Notes: generated from the letters alone by a model not told the origin. A stretch of DNA of 64,000 nucleotides from Thinopyrum elongatum (GCA_011799875.1 CM022297.1:448743292-448807291); one strand, 5' to 3'; shown: positions 11,280 through 24,135, counted from the first letter of the stretch. Program-made: numbers and translations.

Positions 11280-14200
11280 TCAGGAGGTAGAAGGAAAGAG
11301 TTGGGGGTATTCCTTGCGAAGATGATCCTCGCGTTCCCAAGTGGCTTCATCTTCAGTATGATAAGACCACTGCACTTTGAGGAACTTGGTCGTCTTCTGT
11401 CGGGTCCGACATTCAGCTTCATCAAGAATGCGGATCAGATGCTCCTTATAAGATAGGTCATCTTGCAATTCGAGCATCTCGTGATCCACTGCGCGGTGCG
11501 TAGATTCCTTGAAGCATTTACCAAGTTGCGACACATGAAAGACGTCATGGATATGAGAAAATTGCGGTGGCAACTCCAATTTATATGCCACCTGACCACG
11601 TCTTGCAACAATGCGGAAAGGACCAATGTAGCGTGGAGCTAACTTGCCCTTGATTCCGAAGCGGTGAGTGCCCTTCATAGGAGTGACACGCAGATAAGCT
11701 TGATCACCAAGTTGATAAGTCAAACCCTATCGTTTGTGATCGTAATTGCTCTTTTGGCGGTCCTAAGCCGCCTTGAGATTTTCTAGGACAATACGGACTT
11801 GCTCTTCGGCATGTTGAATAATATTTGGACCCACGAGCGGTCGTTCCCCAGTTTCTGACCAATTCAGAGCGGTTCGACACTTACGTCCATAAGGTACTTC
11901 GAAGGGGGCCATTTTCAAGCTGGCTTGATAGCTGTTGTTATATGAGAATTCCGCATAAGGAAGAGATTCTTCCCACTTCTTGCCGAACGATATAACACAA
12001 GCCTGAAGCATGTCTTCAAGCACTTGATTGACTCGCTCGACCTGGCCTTGGGATTGGGGATGATAAGCTGAACTCCAGGTAATGTGAGTTCCCATAGCTT
12101 CTTGGAAACTTTCCCAGAACTTTGAGGTGAAAAGTCCGCCACGGTTCGAACTAATATCCTTCGGAATACCGTGGAGTGATACAATTCTGGAGATATATAA
12201 TTCTACTAACTGACTAGCAGTGATCGTCTCCTTAACAGGCAGAAAGTGTGCAACTTTAGAAAGTTGGTCGACGACTACAAGAATAGCATCGTGACCCTTC
12301 TGTGACTTGGGAAGGCCGGTAATGAAATCCATTCGAACCTTATCCCATTTCCATAGAGGAATAGGAAGTGGTTGCAGAATTCCAGCAGGCTTCTGATGTT
12401 CTGCTTTAACGCGACGACAGACATCACATTCAGCAACATATCGAGCAATATCCTGCTTCATTTTAGACCACCAATACCTTTGACCGACATCACGATACAT
12501 CTTGGTACTACCCAGATGAATAGACAACAGGGTGTCATGTGCCTCCTTCATGACCTTGTCAGTCATGAGTTCGAAGCAAGGTACGACAATGCGGTTTCTG
12601 AAATACAAGGTTCCATCTTTAGTCAGCGAGAAATCCCTATACTTTTCAAGGTGAAGATCTTTCTTCATCAGATAAACTTCAGCATCTTTAGTTTGCGCAT
12701 TCTTAACAGCTTTCTCAAGATCTGGTTGTATCACAAGGTTATTAAGAGAACCCTGTGGAACAATACACAGATTCAGCTTGCGCAGTTCTTCAAAAAGACG
12801 AGGTTGGGCTCGCCTAACCATGAGGTTTTCGCAATAGGACTTGCGGCTTAAGGCATCAGCCATCACGTTAGCCTTGCCAGGGGTATAAGAAATACCCAAT
12901 TCATAGTCCGTAATGGTCTCCATCCATCTTTGCTGATGGAGGTTCAGAGATGGCTGAGTGAACAAGTACTTCAGACTTTTATGATCCGTGTAGATCTCGC
13001 AACGATTACCGAGGAGGTAATGTCGCCACAACTGCAATGCATAGATGACAGCAGCTAGTTCTAGATCATGTACTGGATAGTTCTCTTCATGCGGGGACAA
13101 CTATCGAGAGCCATAAGCAATCACTTTACGCTCTTGCATTAGGACACAACCTAATCCTTCACGGGATGCATCACAATAAATCACGAAGTCTTCGCGAGAA
13201 TCTGGAGGAGCAAGTACTGGGGCAGATGTTAGCTTGTCCTTGAGTGTCTGAAAACTTTCCTGACATTTTTCTGTCCACTCAAACTTAACGCCTTTGTGAA
13301 GCAGATCAGTCAGAGGCTTAGCAATCTTTGAGAAATTCTCGACAAAGCGACAGCAATAGCTTGCAAGGCCGAGAAAACTTCTGACTTGCTTGACATTCTT
13401 CGGCGGAGTCCAGTCAAGAATAACCTGAACTTGTTCTGGGTACAATGCCATCTTTGGAGATCACGTGGCCAAGATATGTCACTTCAGACAACCAGAATTA
13501 ACATTTGGAATACTTGGCATAGAGCTGGTGTTCTCGGAGCCTTTCTAGAACAAGACGAAGGTGTTCAGATGTTCTTCCTTATTCTTTGAATAAACCAGAA
13601 TATCATGTAGATATATCACGACGAACTTGTCGAGGTAATCCATGAAGATGTAATTCATCAGTCGGGAGAATGTGGCTAGAGCATTTGTTAAGCCAAATGA
13701 CATGACAGTGTACTCATAAGAACCATAGCGAGTAACGAACGCTGTCTTCGGAATATCCTCTTCACGAACTCGGATCTGGTGGTATCCGAATCTCAAATCA
13801 AGCTTAGAGAATACTAAGGAACCAGCAAGTTGATCATACAGATCATTGATTCTGGGAAGCGGATACTTGTTCTGGATTGTGGCTTCGTTAATGGGCCGAT
13901 AATCCTGAACCAATCAGTTAGTTCCATCCTTCTTCTTAATGAAGAGTGAAGGTGCTCCCCAAGCAGAGGAACTGGGGCGGATGAAACCCTTTTTAAGCAA
14001 TTTGTCGATTTCCTCCTTAAGTTCAAGAAGGTGGTGCGGAGGCATCTTATAAGGACGTTTCGCAATAGGGGTAGTGCCCGGCTTCAAGTCGATGACAAAC
14101 TCGACAGCTCTAGCAGGGGGTATTCCTGGAAGTTCTTCTGGAAAGACATCTTGAAAATCACGAACAACTGGAACGTTCTCGATGCCTTCAAGAGGTGAGG

Positions 14201-15605
14201 CATTCAAAGCATTCCGAGCATATATCTGGCTCTCACCATCCTAAGCTATTCGGGCTGAGTATTTGACTGTCTGGCCAGAAGGGTGTGTGATGCAGACTGT
14301 TTCAGCGGCACAGTCAATCAAAGCTTTATGAGGCTTCAACTAGTCCATACCCAGAATAATGTCTATGTTGGAGGTCTTGAGAGCAATAAGTGAAACGGGG
14401 AACACCAATCCTCCAATCTCAATGTGGTTACCTTGGCTTACCATGGTAGTTTGCCAATTAGCCTCGGGGGACTGGATTACTAATGGGGTGCACATCTCCT
14501 CAAAAGGTATATCCTGGCTTCGCGCAAAACGTTCGGACATGAAGGAGTGCGACGCTCCAGAATCAAAGAGTACAGAAGCTGGGATTGAATTCACTAATAG
14601 GGTACTCATCAAAATTTTGGTGTCCTGTCGAGCTTCTTCAATTTTGACATGGTTGACATGGACCTGAACTATAGCAGACGGCCTGGCACTACAGTTTCTG
14701 AGACGACGATTACGACAGTTCTCCTTGCGACCAACAGGAGGACGTGGTGCAACCTGAGGAGAAGCCATAGCATTAGGCTGTTCACCCTGAACCATTAGCT
14801 GTCTCGGCGGTGAAGGCAGACGAGGTGCAGCATAAGACGGCTTTGGTGTTGGAGCAGCGCGGTGATGAACATTATGTGGGATCCAGACTCGACATTTCTG
14901 AGCTGGCTGACCCGAGGACGAGCCAACCTCACGAGTGCATTTGAGCGACTCCTGGTACTTAGCCAGAGCAGTTTCAACTTGGAAAGATTGGCTGACAACC
15001 ATTGCAAAGTCTGTGCAATCATGGGCAGCAAGTGCGAGGTTTATATCAGTACGCAGTCCCTCACGGAATTTTTCCTGCTTGTGTGCGTCAGTGCAGACGT
15101 CATCTTCAGCATAGCAGGACAATTCAAGGAATTTCCTCTGATATTCATCTACAGTCATTATTCCCTGGGTGAGTTTGCGGAATTCCTGCTTCTTCTGGTC
15201 CTTCAGACCTTGAGGAATGTACCGTGCATGAAAAGCTGACTGAAATTCCTGCCAAGTGGTTATTGTTTCAGCAGGCAACATACCCTTGTGGCTTTCCCAC
15301 CATTGAGCAGCTGAACCCCTCAGGTGATACTTCGCATAGGTGACGTAACTATCAGGGATAACATTGGCCGACTTCATCTAGAAGGCAATGTCTCGGAGCC
15401 AATCATCAGCATCCATTGGATCAGTCGAGCTGCGAAAAGTGGACGGATTGAGGCGCACGAATTCCGGCAGAGTTATTGATGTAGGTTGTTGATGAGCATT
15501 CTGGTTTGGGAACTGAGCCAATATCCCGGTCATAACCTGACGGTTCAATTCAAACTGCTGCATCATTTCGGCAATATATGGTGGAGGTGGAGGATCGTCA
15601 GCCAT
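11280..15605 (-). pseudogene. Tekay-type Gypsy polyprotein, copy 1, inactivated
   Basis: From ATG at 15605 (MADDPPPPPYIAEMM) the order is gag with a retrotrans_gag-like block (WWESHKGMLP..QSAFHARY), aspartic protease (LFDSGASHSF), RT, RNase H, zinc-binding and core integrase (CDVCRRVKAEH; YHPQSQGQVERVNQ) and a chromodomain at the C-terminus (FLKVQWSYHTEDEATWERE). Breaks seen include TAG at 15378-15380 and 14340-14342, TAG at 14241-14243, TGA at 13914-13916, a 1-nt deletion near 13570, a frameshift at about 13450, TAG at 13101-13103 and stops near 11765 and 11728. Two catalytic residues are also changed relative to copy 2: the RT motif is YLHD instead of YLDD, and integrase has SNRG instead of SDRG. 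No clear CCHC zinc knuckle is visible in gag. Confidence 0.9.
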
Positions 15606-16203
15606 CCTGCCAAATCAACAGGGGCAGTTTAGCAAGAAAAACTGCATGTGTAAGAGGCCATTCACGATGTAACATGAGTAATGAACAAGAAGGGCATTAG
15701 ATATAGGATAGTAGTCGTTAAAGACATACCAATCCATGCACAGAGTTAGATTCAAACGGATAGTACACGCCCGGGAACGCTCGCAGCTAGACAAACTAGG
15801 TGGCGTGCAGGCACGCGGTGAGGATTACAACAACGTGACATAGCAAAGGCTACATCACGTCGGAGAAAACTGCTGGGGCGAGGAATCTGCAAGTGACAAC
15901 ACAGGGTGCCCTCGATAAAAGGATCCTGTAAGCAGAACCTGGCCCACAATCTTGAAGGAAGGGGGAAAATTTCAGAACACCGGGTGGATGTGATCACGAG
16001 AACCTAATGTCGGAGTTAGTAAAATTTTAACCCGAAAGGAAGAGAGATCAGAGTCCCAGAGTATAGACAAGGAATAAAAGATCCTTATACCACCCAATGG
16101 CGACGTGGGCCCGTAAGCCACACAGCCAAGTTAGTAGAACAGTTTTTGGATACTAGACTCAACTTCGGCCAAGGAGTTGGAAAGGGGATTCCTCGAGGCA
16201 GTC
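15606..16203 (-). other. Leader of Tekay copy 1
   Basis: Non-coding stretch between primer site and gag start, near-identical to 28421-29018. No gene seen. Confidence 0.75.
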
Positions 16204-16216
16204 GGCTCTGATACCA
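16204..16216 (-). other. Primer-binding site, Tekay copy 1
   Basis: The minus strand reads TGGTATCAGAGCC, complementary to the 3' end of initiator tRNA-Met. It lies three bases inside the LTR end at 16220. Confidence 0.9.
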
Positions 16217-16519
16217 ACTTGTGACGCCCTCGGCTCAATCATGCACTAATCATACACGCAAATGCACACGATCAAGCCTAAGGACTCATGGGAAGATATC
16301 ACAACACAACTCTAAAACATAAATAAAGTCATACAAGCTTTATATTACAAGCCAGGGGCCTCGAGGGCTCGAATACATAAGTTCGCATACAAGCGTCAGC
16401 GGAAGCATCAGATATCTGAGTACAGGTATGAAATAGAAACAGATAAGCCTTTAGAAAGACGGGGCAAAACAAAAGCTACAATCGAAAGGCGCAGGCCTCC
16501 TGCCTGGGACCCTTCGAAC

Positions 16520-16614
16520 CTACTCCTGATCATCAGCCAACTCGTAGAAGTATCCACCCTCGGGGTAGTAGTAGGGATCGTCAGCGGGGGCAGCTGTATC
16601 CGGGGCTCCGTCAT
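16520..16614 (-). other. Exon-like block Y in middle Tekay LTR
   Basis: The minus strand has TTTTGATGCAACCAG then an open block (two bases, then GAC GGA GCC). It ends in a tyrosine-rich acidic tail (DDPYYYPEGGYFYEL, then ADDQE) and TAG at 16520-16522. Phase, stop position and downstream sequence match 29335-29429 and, with divergence, 68-168. Confidence 0.5.
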
Positions 16615-18289
16615 CTGGTTGCATCAAAAGGATATGGGGAGAAAAAAGAAGAAAGCAAAGCAACCGTGAGTACTCATCCGAAGTACTCAGCAAGCAAGGA
16701 TCTACACTACATATGCAACATTATCAAAGAGAGGCTGTATATGTGGACTGGGCTGCAGAAAAGCCAGAATAGAGGGAAGGCCTAGTTCTATCGAAGAATA
16801 GCATCTTCAGAGGTCTTGCAGCATTAGAAGAGTGTAGATCAGCAGAATACAAAGTAGTAGTAGTGTTATCAACCTCACCCAGAGATCCTTCCTCGACTCC
16901 CTGCGAGAAAGCAATCCTAGAGCCATACAATCATCAACCTCGTCATGAGATCCCTTCTCGACTCCCTGCGAGAAAGCAATCCCAGAGCCATACATCCAGG
17001 AATCATCTCAAGTTCTAGTTGTATCGATCGGGATACAACTCATAGTGTCCGTTACCATAGGACAGGCTATCGATAGATGTTTTCTTCCCTGCAGGGGTGC
17101 ACCAACTTACCCACCACGCTCGCTTAACTCCAGCCGGACACACTTTCCTTGGTCATGCTCGGCCTCGGCCAAATGATACACCGCAACCCTACCTATAGCT
17201 CAACAGAGAGGTTTCCGCCGGTCTACATCCTAAGAGCAAGGGGGTCTTGGCCATCGCCCCTCGCCCTCCGGGTCGTTGCGCACAGGGTGGATACCAGCGT
17301 CGCCTCGGGTAGCCGACACGATACGACCATGCCGCGATGCTGAAATGGACGTCTGTCAGAGCTTTTGGCTGATGCTACGATGCAGAACACCCATACTATG
17401 CCCACGTGATGGTTAGTGCTATCAGGCCAGAGGCCCTCTCGTATCAAATATCCAAGCCGTTAGTGTGTTGGTAGTGCGGCAACGAGCAGAGACTCACGAA
17501 AGATGTGACCCCGTCGCCCCGTCTCGAGGACTTGCGGCAAGGGCCAAGAATGCCCGGCCACGCCTCGTATTCATCACTCGGGCACCATCCAGGTCAACCT
17601 GTCTCGCAAAAAGACTGTCGGGAACTCAGGTCCACCTCTACTGGGCGGTACCGCCTGTCCCTCCAATCTGTAACACCCCCAGTGGTTAGCTACAGTAATC
17701 ACCGCTTTGATTGTGCCATGTCATCATGTTAAACAGTGCTTAATCATTATTTGGCTCATATCTCATTTCCAATTCAAATTCAAATTGGAAATTCAAACTC
17801 AAAGTGAAAATAAAAGTTACTCAAAACCTAGAACTAAAATGTTCGTTAAATAGCAAATAATTCAGAGGCAATTATAAAATTATAAGCAACTTTGACTGGA
17901 TTATTTAAATAACTCAAATAACAAGAAACAGTAGCAAAAACCAATATTTGAATGCTTTTATAATTAATAAAATACTAAACTAGATGGTTTTGGGGTAAAA
18001 CTTTTTGTGACAGTGGGTTTTGTGTTATTACTAATTTAGAGATCATTTTGAATATTAAGTAAAACCAAAACAGAAAGAAAGTAAAATTAAAACAAGCAAA
18101 AGAATAAATAAAAAGAAAAAGACAGAAGAAAACAAAAGGGAAGAAAAACAAAACCCCCCCTCCCCCTGGGCCGCTTGGCCCATCTGGCCAACAACCAGCC
18201 GGCCCACCCCACCACTACACAACCCCCCCCCCACCGACAGAAACCCTAATCCCCACTCCCCCCTGTCTCCCTCTCGCTCCCCATTCGGC

Positions 18290-18990
18290 CCCCCCGATCC
18301 AGAACTGGATCGGGCCGAGCCCCGACGCCGTGCGTCGACGCCGGCGCCCGTCCCCGCTGCGCCCCGGAGCCCCTCACCGCGTCGCCGCAGTCGTCCCCGT
18401 CGTCGCCTCCTCCGCAACAGCCTCCTCGACGCCCGGCGCTGCGTTCCCGTCACCGCCCGCCGGCGCCGCCCCACAGCCGCATCGACCTCCCGTCGCCTCG
18501 CCGACCGCACCACCGACCCGCGCCCTTGAGCCTCGCCGGCGAACCCCTACATTGGGGGTGAGAACACCTCGTGCCCCCTTCCTCTCTCTCTGCCACCGCC
18601 GCCACGCGCCCGCCTCCTACTGCGGCCCGCTGCTCCGCTCGCGGCCGCGCTCGCCGCACGCGCCCACCGCACGCACCACGCTCACCGCGCCGTGCCTGTC
18701 GCAGACGCACGCGACCGCGCACGCTGGCCTCCGCCGCCCTGATCCGCTCCTGCCCGCACCACTCCGCGCGCAGCCCCCTGTCCACCGTTGCCCGGGCCGC
18801 GTCGACCGTAGCTCAGACCCGCTGACCCCGCGCGAGCTCGCGCCCGTCCCTGCCCGCCGGCCGGCCGCGCCGTTGGTCTCGCCCGAGCCAGCGCCCAGGC
18901 TGCGCCCGAAACCCGCGCGCCCAGCACCCGATCCGCTGGCCTGGTGCCACTGACCAGCGGGCCAACCCCCCTGGGTCACTGACGAACGGG
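18290..18990 (+). other. GC-rich island of the solo LTR
   Basis: This strongly CpG-rich segment has open frames on both strands and occupies the same relative place as the GC-rich island of the Tekay LTRs, but with little obvious sequence similarity. It is followed by an AT-rich stretch full of TAATTAA at about 19010-19160. No protein family is recognised. Confidence 0.45.
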
Positions 18991-19621
18991 GCCCACTGCC
19001 CAGAAAAACAAATAATAAAAATGAATTATGTAAACTAAATATTAATTAATTAATTAACTAATTAGTTAATTAATCTAATTAATTCTGGTTAATTAACACT
19101 AATTAAGTTTAATTAAACTAATGGCTAATTAACTCAATTAACCTGTTAATTAGTGCTGACAGTCAGTGACAGGCGGGACCCACGTGTCAGGCCGACTGCT
19201 GACATCATGCTGACGTCATGATGATGTCAGCATAACACTGTTTTGGATAATTCGAATTTAAATAATTAGATAAATTCCAGAAAATCAATAAAACTTTAGA
19301 AAATCATATCTTTTAATCCGTAACTCCGATGAAAATATTTTATATATGAAAAATGCTCAGAATTTCGAGACGGATCCGAATACGTGGTCCGTCCGTCCGC
19401 CACATGTCCCTAGCTACCCAAACATGGAACCATTCCCCTCCGGTCATCTGTCTGACAAATGTCCGGAACCGGGAAAACATTCCCGGATGGATTCCCCCGT
19501 CCTCGTTGTCGTGCAACCGTACGTTAGGGCACACCCGGCACTGCGTATTGTCATGTTATACCTTGTGTAGCACCTGTTTGCTTAGTATTTACTGTTTCCT
19601 CCCCCTTTTCTCTCTCGTTAG

Positions 19622-19705
19622 ACCCCGATGTCGTCCCCGAGACCGACGCAACTCAGGGGCCCGACGCCACCATTGACGACCTTTCCCTTGCCGCCGAGCA
19701 ACCAG
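19622..19705 (+). other. Exon-like block X in the solo LTR
   Basis: TTTCTCTCTCGTTAG precedes an 84-nt open block that ends CAACCAG/GCAAGC. It is 12 nt longer than the Tekay copies because of a four-codon insertion near its start (GATGTCGTCCCC), which keeps the frame. It encodes PETDATQGPDATIDDL and ends AAEQP, clearly the same peptide as the Tekay block with substitutions. Confidence 0.45.
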
Positions 19706-20011
19706 GCAAGCCCCCCCCCTTGAGCATACCGATATCGCCCATTCTATTTTCTCATGCTTGCATTAGAATTGCTGCTGCTACCGCTTTACCTATTCTGATG
19801 CATAGCCTGTTTATTGTATCCTGCTGTTGATAATTATCTGCATATCCTAAACTGCTTAGTATAGGCTGGGTAGAAACCTATCAGTGACCCCATTTATCCC
19901 GATTGCCCCGCTAGATTATCCGAAGACCCGATCAACGGGATTGAAGACCAGACCCCGGCACCGCACATCACCCCCCCCTTAGTTGTAACGACACTGCAGC
20001 GTTACTATCAA

Positions 20012-20220
20012 GTGCCGAGGGTGAAACCTCTTGTAGCACTTCTGATGTTAACTCTGTAGAGTAGCTATTTGGTCGTGGTCATCGAGGGTGATTCCTCCTT
20101 CACCACTTCCGGTAACGACGCTGTCGTGCAACACATCAAGTGTGAACCCATCGAGGGTGATTCCTCCGAGTTCACCTTGACGGATACATCGAGTGGGAAT
20201 TCAACGAGGGTGATACCTCG
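20012..20220 (+). repeat. GAGGGTGA motif array in the solo LTR
   Basis: Four copies of GAGGGTGA(A/T) start at 20017, 20084, 20153 and 20206, with spacings of 67, 69 and 53 bp. Each is followed by (A/T)CCTC, the same motif as in the Tekay LTRs but with slightly different spacing. Confidence 0.55.
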
Positions 20221-21318
20221 GATTTCTCTGATGTTATGGACACACGGGTACTTGGACTTTACACTGTTACTTGGATAGGCGGATCGACCCTGAGGGGTAC
20301 CCGCGTGCGCCTGAGAGGCGAGTGTTGTGAAGACGGGTGCCTGTGTGGTGCCCGAGTGAGAATACGAGGCGTGGCCGAGCATTCTTGGCCCTTGCCGCAA
20401 GTCCTCGAGACGGGGCGACGGGGTCACATCTTTCGTGAGTCTCTGCTCGTTACCGGAAGCCCAAGGTACTAACGGTTTGGATATTTGATCTGAGTGGGCC
20501 TCTGGCCCGATAGCACTAACCACCACGTGGGCATAGTATGGGTGTTCTGCATCGTATGCATCAGCCGAAAGCTCTGTCAGACGTCCAGTTCAGCAGTGCG
20601 GCATGGAGTGATTGGCGCCATTCACGACAGAGGTGGTGCTTGGATCTGAGCCATGTGCGCAACGACCCGGAGGGCAAGGGGCGATGGCCCAAGACCCCCT
20701 TGCGCTTAGGATGTAGACCGGTGGGGACCTCTGTGCTGAGCTCTAGGTCGGGCTGCGGTGTGTCGTTTGGCCGAGGCCGGGCATGACCCGAAAAAGTGTG
20801 TCCGCCGAAGTTAAGCGAGCGTGGTGGGTAAGTTGGTGCACCCCTGCAGGGAAGAAAACTTCTATCGATAGCCTGTCCTACGGTAAAGGACACTCGGAGT
20901 TGTATCCCGATCAATACAGCTAGAAGTTGAGATGAGACCTGGATATGAGGCTCTGGGATTGTTTCTCGCAGGGAGTCGAGAAGGGATCTCCGGACGAGGT
21001 TGATGACTGTATGGCTCTGGGATTGCTTTCTCGCAGGGAGTCGAGAAAGGATCTCTGGGTGAGGTTGAGACTTAATGATACTGCTACATTATATGGTACT
21101 GTCTACACTCTTCTAATGCTGCAAGACCTCTGAAGATGCTAGTCTTCGATAGGACTAGGCCTCCTCTCTATTCTGGCATTTCTGCAGCCCAGTCCACATA
21201 TACAGCCTCCCTTTGAAAATGTTGCATATGTAGTGTAGATCCTTCCTTGCTGAGTACTTCTGAGTACTCACGGTTGTTTTGTTTTCCTTTTCTCCCCATA
21301 TCAGTTTGTCGCGACCAG

Positions 21319-21414
21319 AGGACGGAGCCCCCTGAGACAGATGCCCCGTCGATTGACTACTATTACTACCCAGAGGATGGAGACTACTACGAGTTGACTG
21401 ACGACCAGGAGTAG
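21319..21414 (+). other. Exon-like block Y in the solo LTR (frameshifted)
   Basis: It starts after a pyrimidine-rich run ending GCGACCAG and ends with YYELTDDQE and TAG at 21412-21414. The DDQE frame begins in a different phase from the other Y blocks because of a 1-nt insertion near GAGCCCCCTGAGACA, so this copy looks broken. Confidence 0.4.
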
Positions 21415-21830
21415 GATCGGAGGGTCCCAGGCAGGAGGCCTACGCCTTTCGATCGTAGTGTTTTATTTTGCCCCGCCTTTCTAAAGGCCTTTATGTTTCT
21501 GTTTCATATCTGTACTCAGATATCTGATGCTTCCGCTGATGCTTGTACGCAAGCTTATGTATTCGAGCCCTCGAGGCCCCTAGCTTGTAATATAAAGCTT
21601 GTATGACTTTATTTATGTTTTAGAGTTGTGTTGTGATATCTTCCCGTGAGTCCTTAGGCTTGATCATGTGCATTTGCATGTATGATTAGTGCATGATTAA
21701 GCCGGGGGTGTCACACAGTCCTGCAGTAAAAATAACTTCCTTGGGTCCCCCTCGGGGCCGACCCGTCTCTAACAAAGTCTAGGGGTAAAGTCATAGTAAC
21801 CGTGTGTCCATAACATCAAGGGAATCCGAG

Positions 21831-22028
21831 GTATCATCCTTGACGGATGCCCACTCGATGTAACCGTCAAGTTGAACTTAGGAGGAATCACCCTCGAGGT
21901 TCAAACTTGAAGTGTTGCGCGACAAGGTCGTATCGAAAGTGGAGAAGGAGGAATCACCCTCGATGACCACGACCAATTATCTACCCTACAAGGTTAACAT
22001 CAGGAGTGCTGACGAGGTATCACCCTCG
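21831..22028 (-). repeat. Motif array in middle Tekay LTR
   Basis: Copies start at 21831 (degenerate), 21885, 21951 and 22017, again spaced 54, 66 and 66 bp. Confidence 0.55.
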
Positions 22029-22337
22029 GCACTCGATAGTAACCCAGTAGTGTCGTACAACTAAGGGGGTGAAGTGCGGTGCCGGGGCCTGGTCTTCAAT
22101 CCCGTTGATCGGGTCTTCTATTAATCTAGCGGGGCAACAAGGGACAAAGTGGGGTTCTCTAGTGGGTCTCTACCCAGCCTATACTAAGCAGTTTAGGATA
22201 AGTAGGTAAGGTATCAATAGTAGGTTACAATAAACAGGCTATGCATCAAAATAGGTAAAGCAGTAGCAACAACAATTCTAACGCAAGCATGAGAAAATAG
22301 AATGGGCGATATCGGGATGATCAAAGGGGGGGCTTGC

Positions 22338-22409
22338 CTGGTTGCTCTGCGGCAAAGGCAAGGTCGTCAACAGTGTCGTCGGGCTCCTGAGCTGCGTCGG
22401 TCTCGGGGT
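22338..22409 (-). other. Exon-like block X in middle Tekay LTR
   Basis: A 72-nt block with the same acceptor-like and GC-donor-like borders and phase as 9057-9128. The frame is open. Confidence 0.45.
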
Positions 22410-22694
22410 CTATCGAGAGAGAAGAGGGGGAGGAAACAGATAAATACACAACAAACATATGCGACACAAAGCAGGCTATGCTAACGTGCAGTGCAGGGTC
22501 GCCTAAAATATGTCTAAGTCATTTTAGTTATTTTAGGATTTAAGTTGGATTTATTAACTGGTATCTATGCACTATTCATCTACCGAAAATGGGCAAAAAG
22601 TTGCGGGTTCACCTTCGTAGAGGGTCCTGTCACGGAAATAGACGACACGGTCAGCTTCATCTCATCATTCCGAGCAACTTTCATGTATAAAGTG

Positions 22695-23625
22695 GCAGCC
22701 ACGTCGGCACCGGCCACCGGAGTGCGCCGGCGAGCCCGAGCGCGGCGTCGAACTCCGGCGAGCTCGGAAATCGTCTGTAGGGCACGGTTTGGCACGTGGC
22801 TAGGTGCTCTGGAATGGCCACTATGTGCCGCGTCCAATGGTTGTGGTGGCGTGGCCGGAGACGGCCGGGAACGGCACTGACGACGAGCTAGGCGGCGGTG
22901 GGTTTCGGGTGAGCGGCGAATAGGGGACTGCAGGGCACGGCGAGTCACGTGTGTGTGCGCGTTGGGATCTACGCGAAGTGGTGAGCGAGTTGTGAATGGG
23001 CCCGTGACCATTTGGTCGCCGGAGGGCAGCCGGTGACAAGCTCGGGCGGAGCCGCGTTCGGACACAACATGGAGGAGGAGCTACGGCGGTGGAAATGCTT
23101 GGGAAAGAGAGGGGAAAGAAGCGCATGCTCACGGTGCTCCTGCAGGTGTGCTCAAGTGGGCTCGGGGAGGGCTCGATGCGGCGGATTCGGCGGCGAAGCT
23201 CGTCGGAGCAGAGGAGGAAGAAGGCGGCGTCGTGGGCCTTGCGGTGGCTCCGAGCTTCGGTTCGTTGGCGCGGTCGAAGAAGACGACGACGGTGATCACG
23301 GAGGACCCGTCAGGGAGGCGAACGGGGCATGGTGGTCGCGCAGCTCAGCCGCGGCCGTCCAAGGCGGCGTCGGGTGAGGTGAGGGGAGCCAGGGAGAGAG
23401 AGGGAGTGAGCGAGGAAGAGGCCAGGGGGGCACCAGGGCTTTCCCTTATCCCTCCTCGCGGGCGCGGTGGGGGGCGCTGGGCGAGCCAAGGGACGAGGGG
23501 GGGGGGGGGGTGGGGGCGTGGGCGGTGCGCGCGGGCAACAGCAACGTGGGGAGGAGCAGTGAGGTGGAAGGAGGTGCGGGGTGGGCTGGGCTGGCGCGGT
23601 AGCCACTTAGGCCCAGCCGCTGCGG
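22695..23625 (-). other. GC-rich island in middle Tekay LTR
   Basis: Counterpart of 9760-10760, shortened at its low-coordinate end by the private deletion. It contains a 14-base G run at 23497-23510. Open frames on both strands look like composition effects. Confidence 0.5.
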
Positions 23626-24097
23626 GCTTTTTGTTTTTCTTTCTCTCCTTTTCTGTTTTTCCTTTTTAGTTTCTGTTGTGTATTTTCTTTTCACATTTCT
23701 CCAATTTTGTAAAATAGGAGTCTTGCCCCAATAAATTCAGTGCAATTTCTAGCACTGCTACAAAAGGTTTGGAGTCCAGATCTTTTCATTTGGATTTTAA
23801 TTAAATGAATATGGATTAATTATTTCTGTTTTGGTTATGTTCTAGGTTGTTAGGGTCATTTGACTAATTTAGTAAATGTTGATTACCATCTTAGAATTGT
23901 CTCTGAATTATTTACAATATTATGAACATTTTAGTTCCTAGATTTGAACAACTTTTATTTTCCACTTTGAATTTGTTTATAATTTAGAGAAAGAAATTGA
24001 AGTGAGGTGTTCAACCACTGTGATCATGCACTGCAATGATGGTGACTTGGCATGTTTAACATAAGAGCACAGTGCTTTATTACACAGGGGTGTTACA

Positions 24098-24111
24098 AAT
24101 TCTCCTCCTCT
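24098..24111 (-). other. Polypurine tract, Tekay copy 2
   Basis: The minus strand reads AGAGGAGGAGAATT next to the middle LTR. Confidence 0.8.
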
Positions 24112-24135
24112 AAAAGAAATTCTCGTCCCGAGAAT

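Larger units (their letters stand above)
17669..21715 (+). mobile_element. Solo LTR of a related long-LTR Gypsy family
   Basis: It starts TGTAACACCCCCAG and ends GGGGGTGTCACA, 4047 bp, flanked by CAATC (17664-17668) and CAGTC (21716-21720). These are a 5-bp target duplication with one later change. No internal domain is present, so it is a solo LTR left by intra-element recombination. It is homologous but clearly divergent from the host LTR, and its GC-rich island (about 18290-18990) has a different sequence. It lies in the opposite orientation to the LTR it entered. Confidence 0.88.
16220..24097 (-). repeat. Middle LTR of the Tekay composite, interrupted by a solo LTR
   Basis: Two parts, 16220-17668 and 21716-24097, make up one minus-strand LTR. 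They are split by a plus-strand solo LTR with flanking CAATC/CAGTC. The uninterrupted site is seen in the right LTR near 30472 (CCTCCAGTCCTGCAG). This copy also lacks about 439 bp equivalent to 9414-9852; the junction ATAAAGTGGCAGCC at about 22687-22700 shares GT with both ends, as in illegitimate recombination. It serves as 3' LTR for copy 2 and 5' LTR for copy 1. Confidence 0.9.

Noticed and set aside
18330..18953. 207-codon Arg/Pro/Ala-rich frame in the solo LTR
   Set aside because: Low-complexity product of CpG-rich DNA with an equally long frame opposite; no relation to the island of the other LTRs.
20017..20220. Motif array read as a CRISPR-like repeat
   Set aside because: The repeats are only about 14 bp, sit inside a plant LTR and are irregular; there is no cas context in this genome type.
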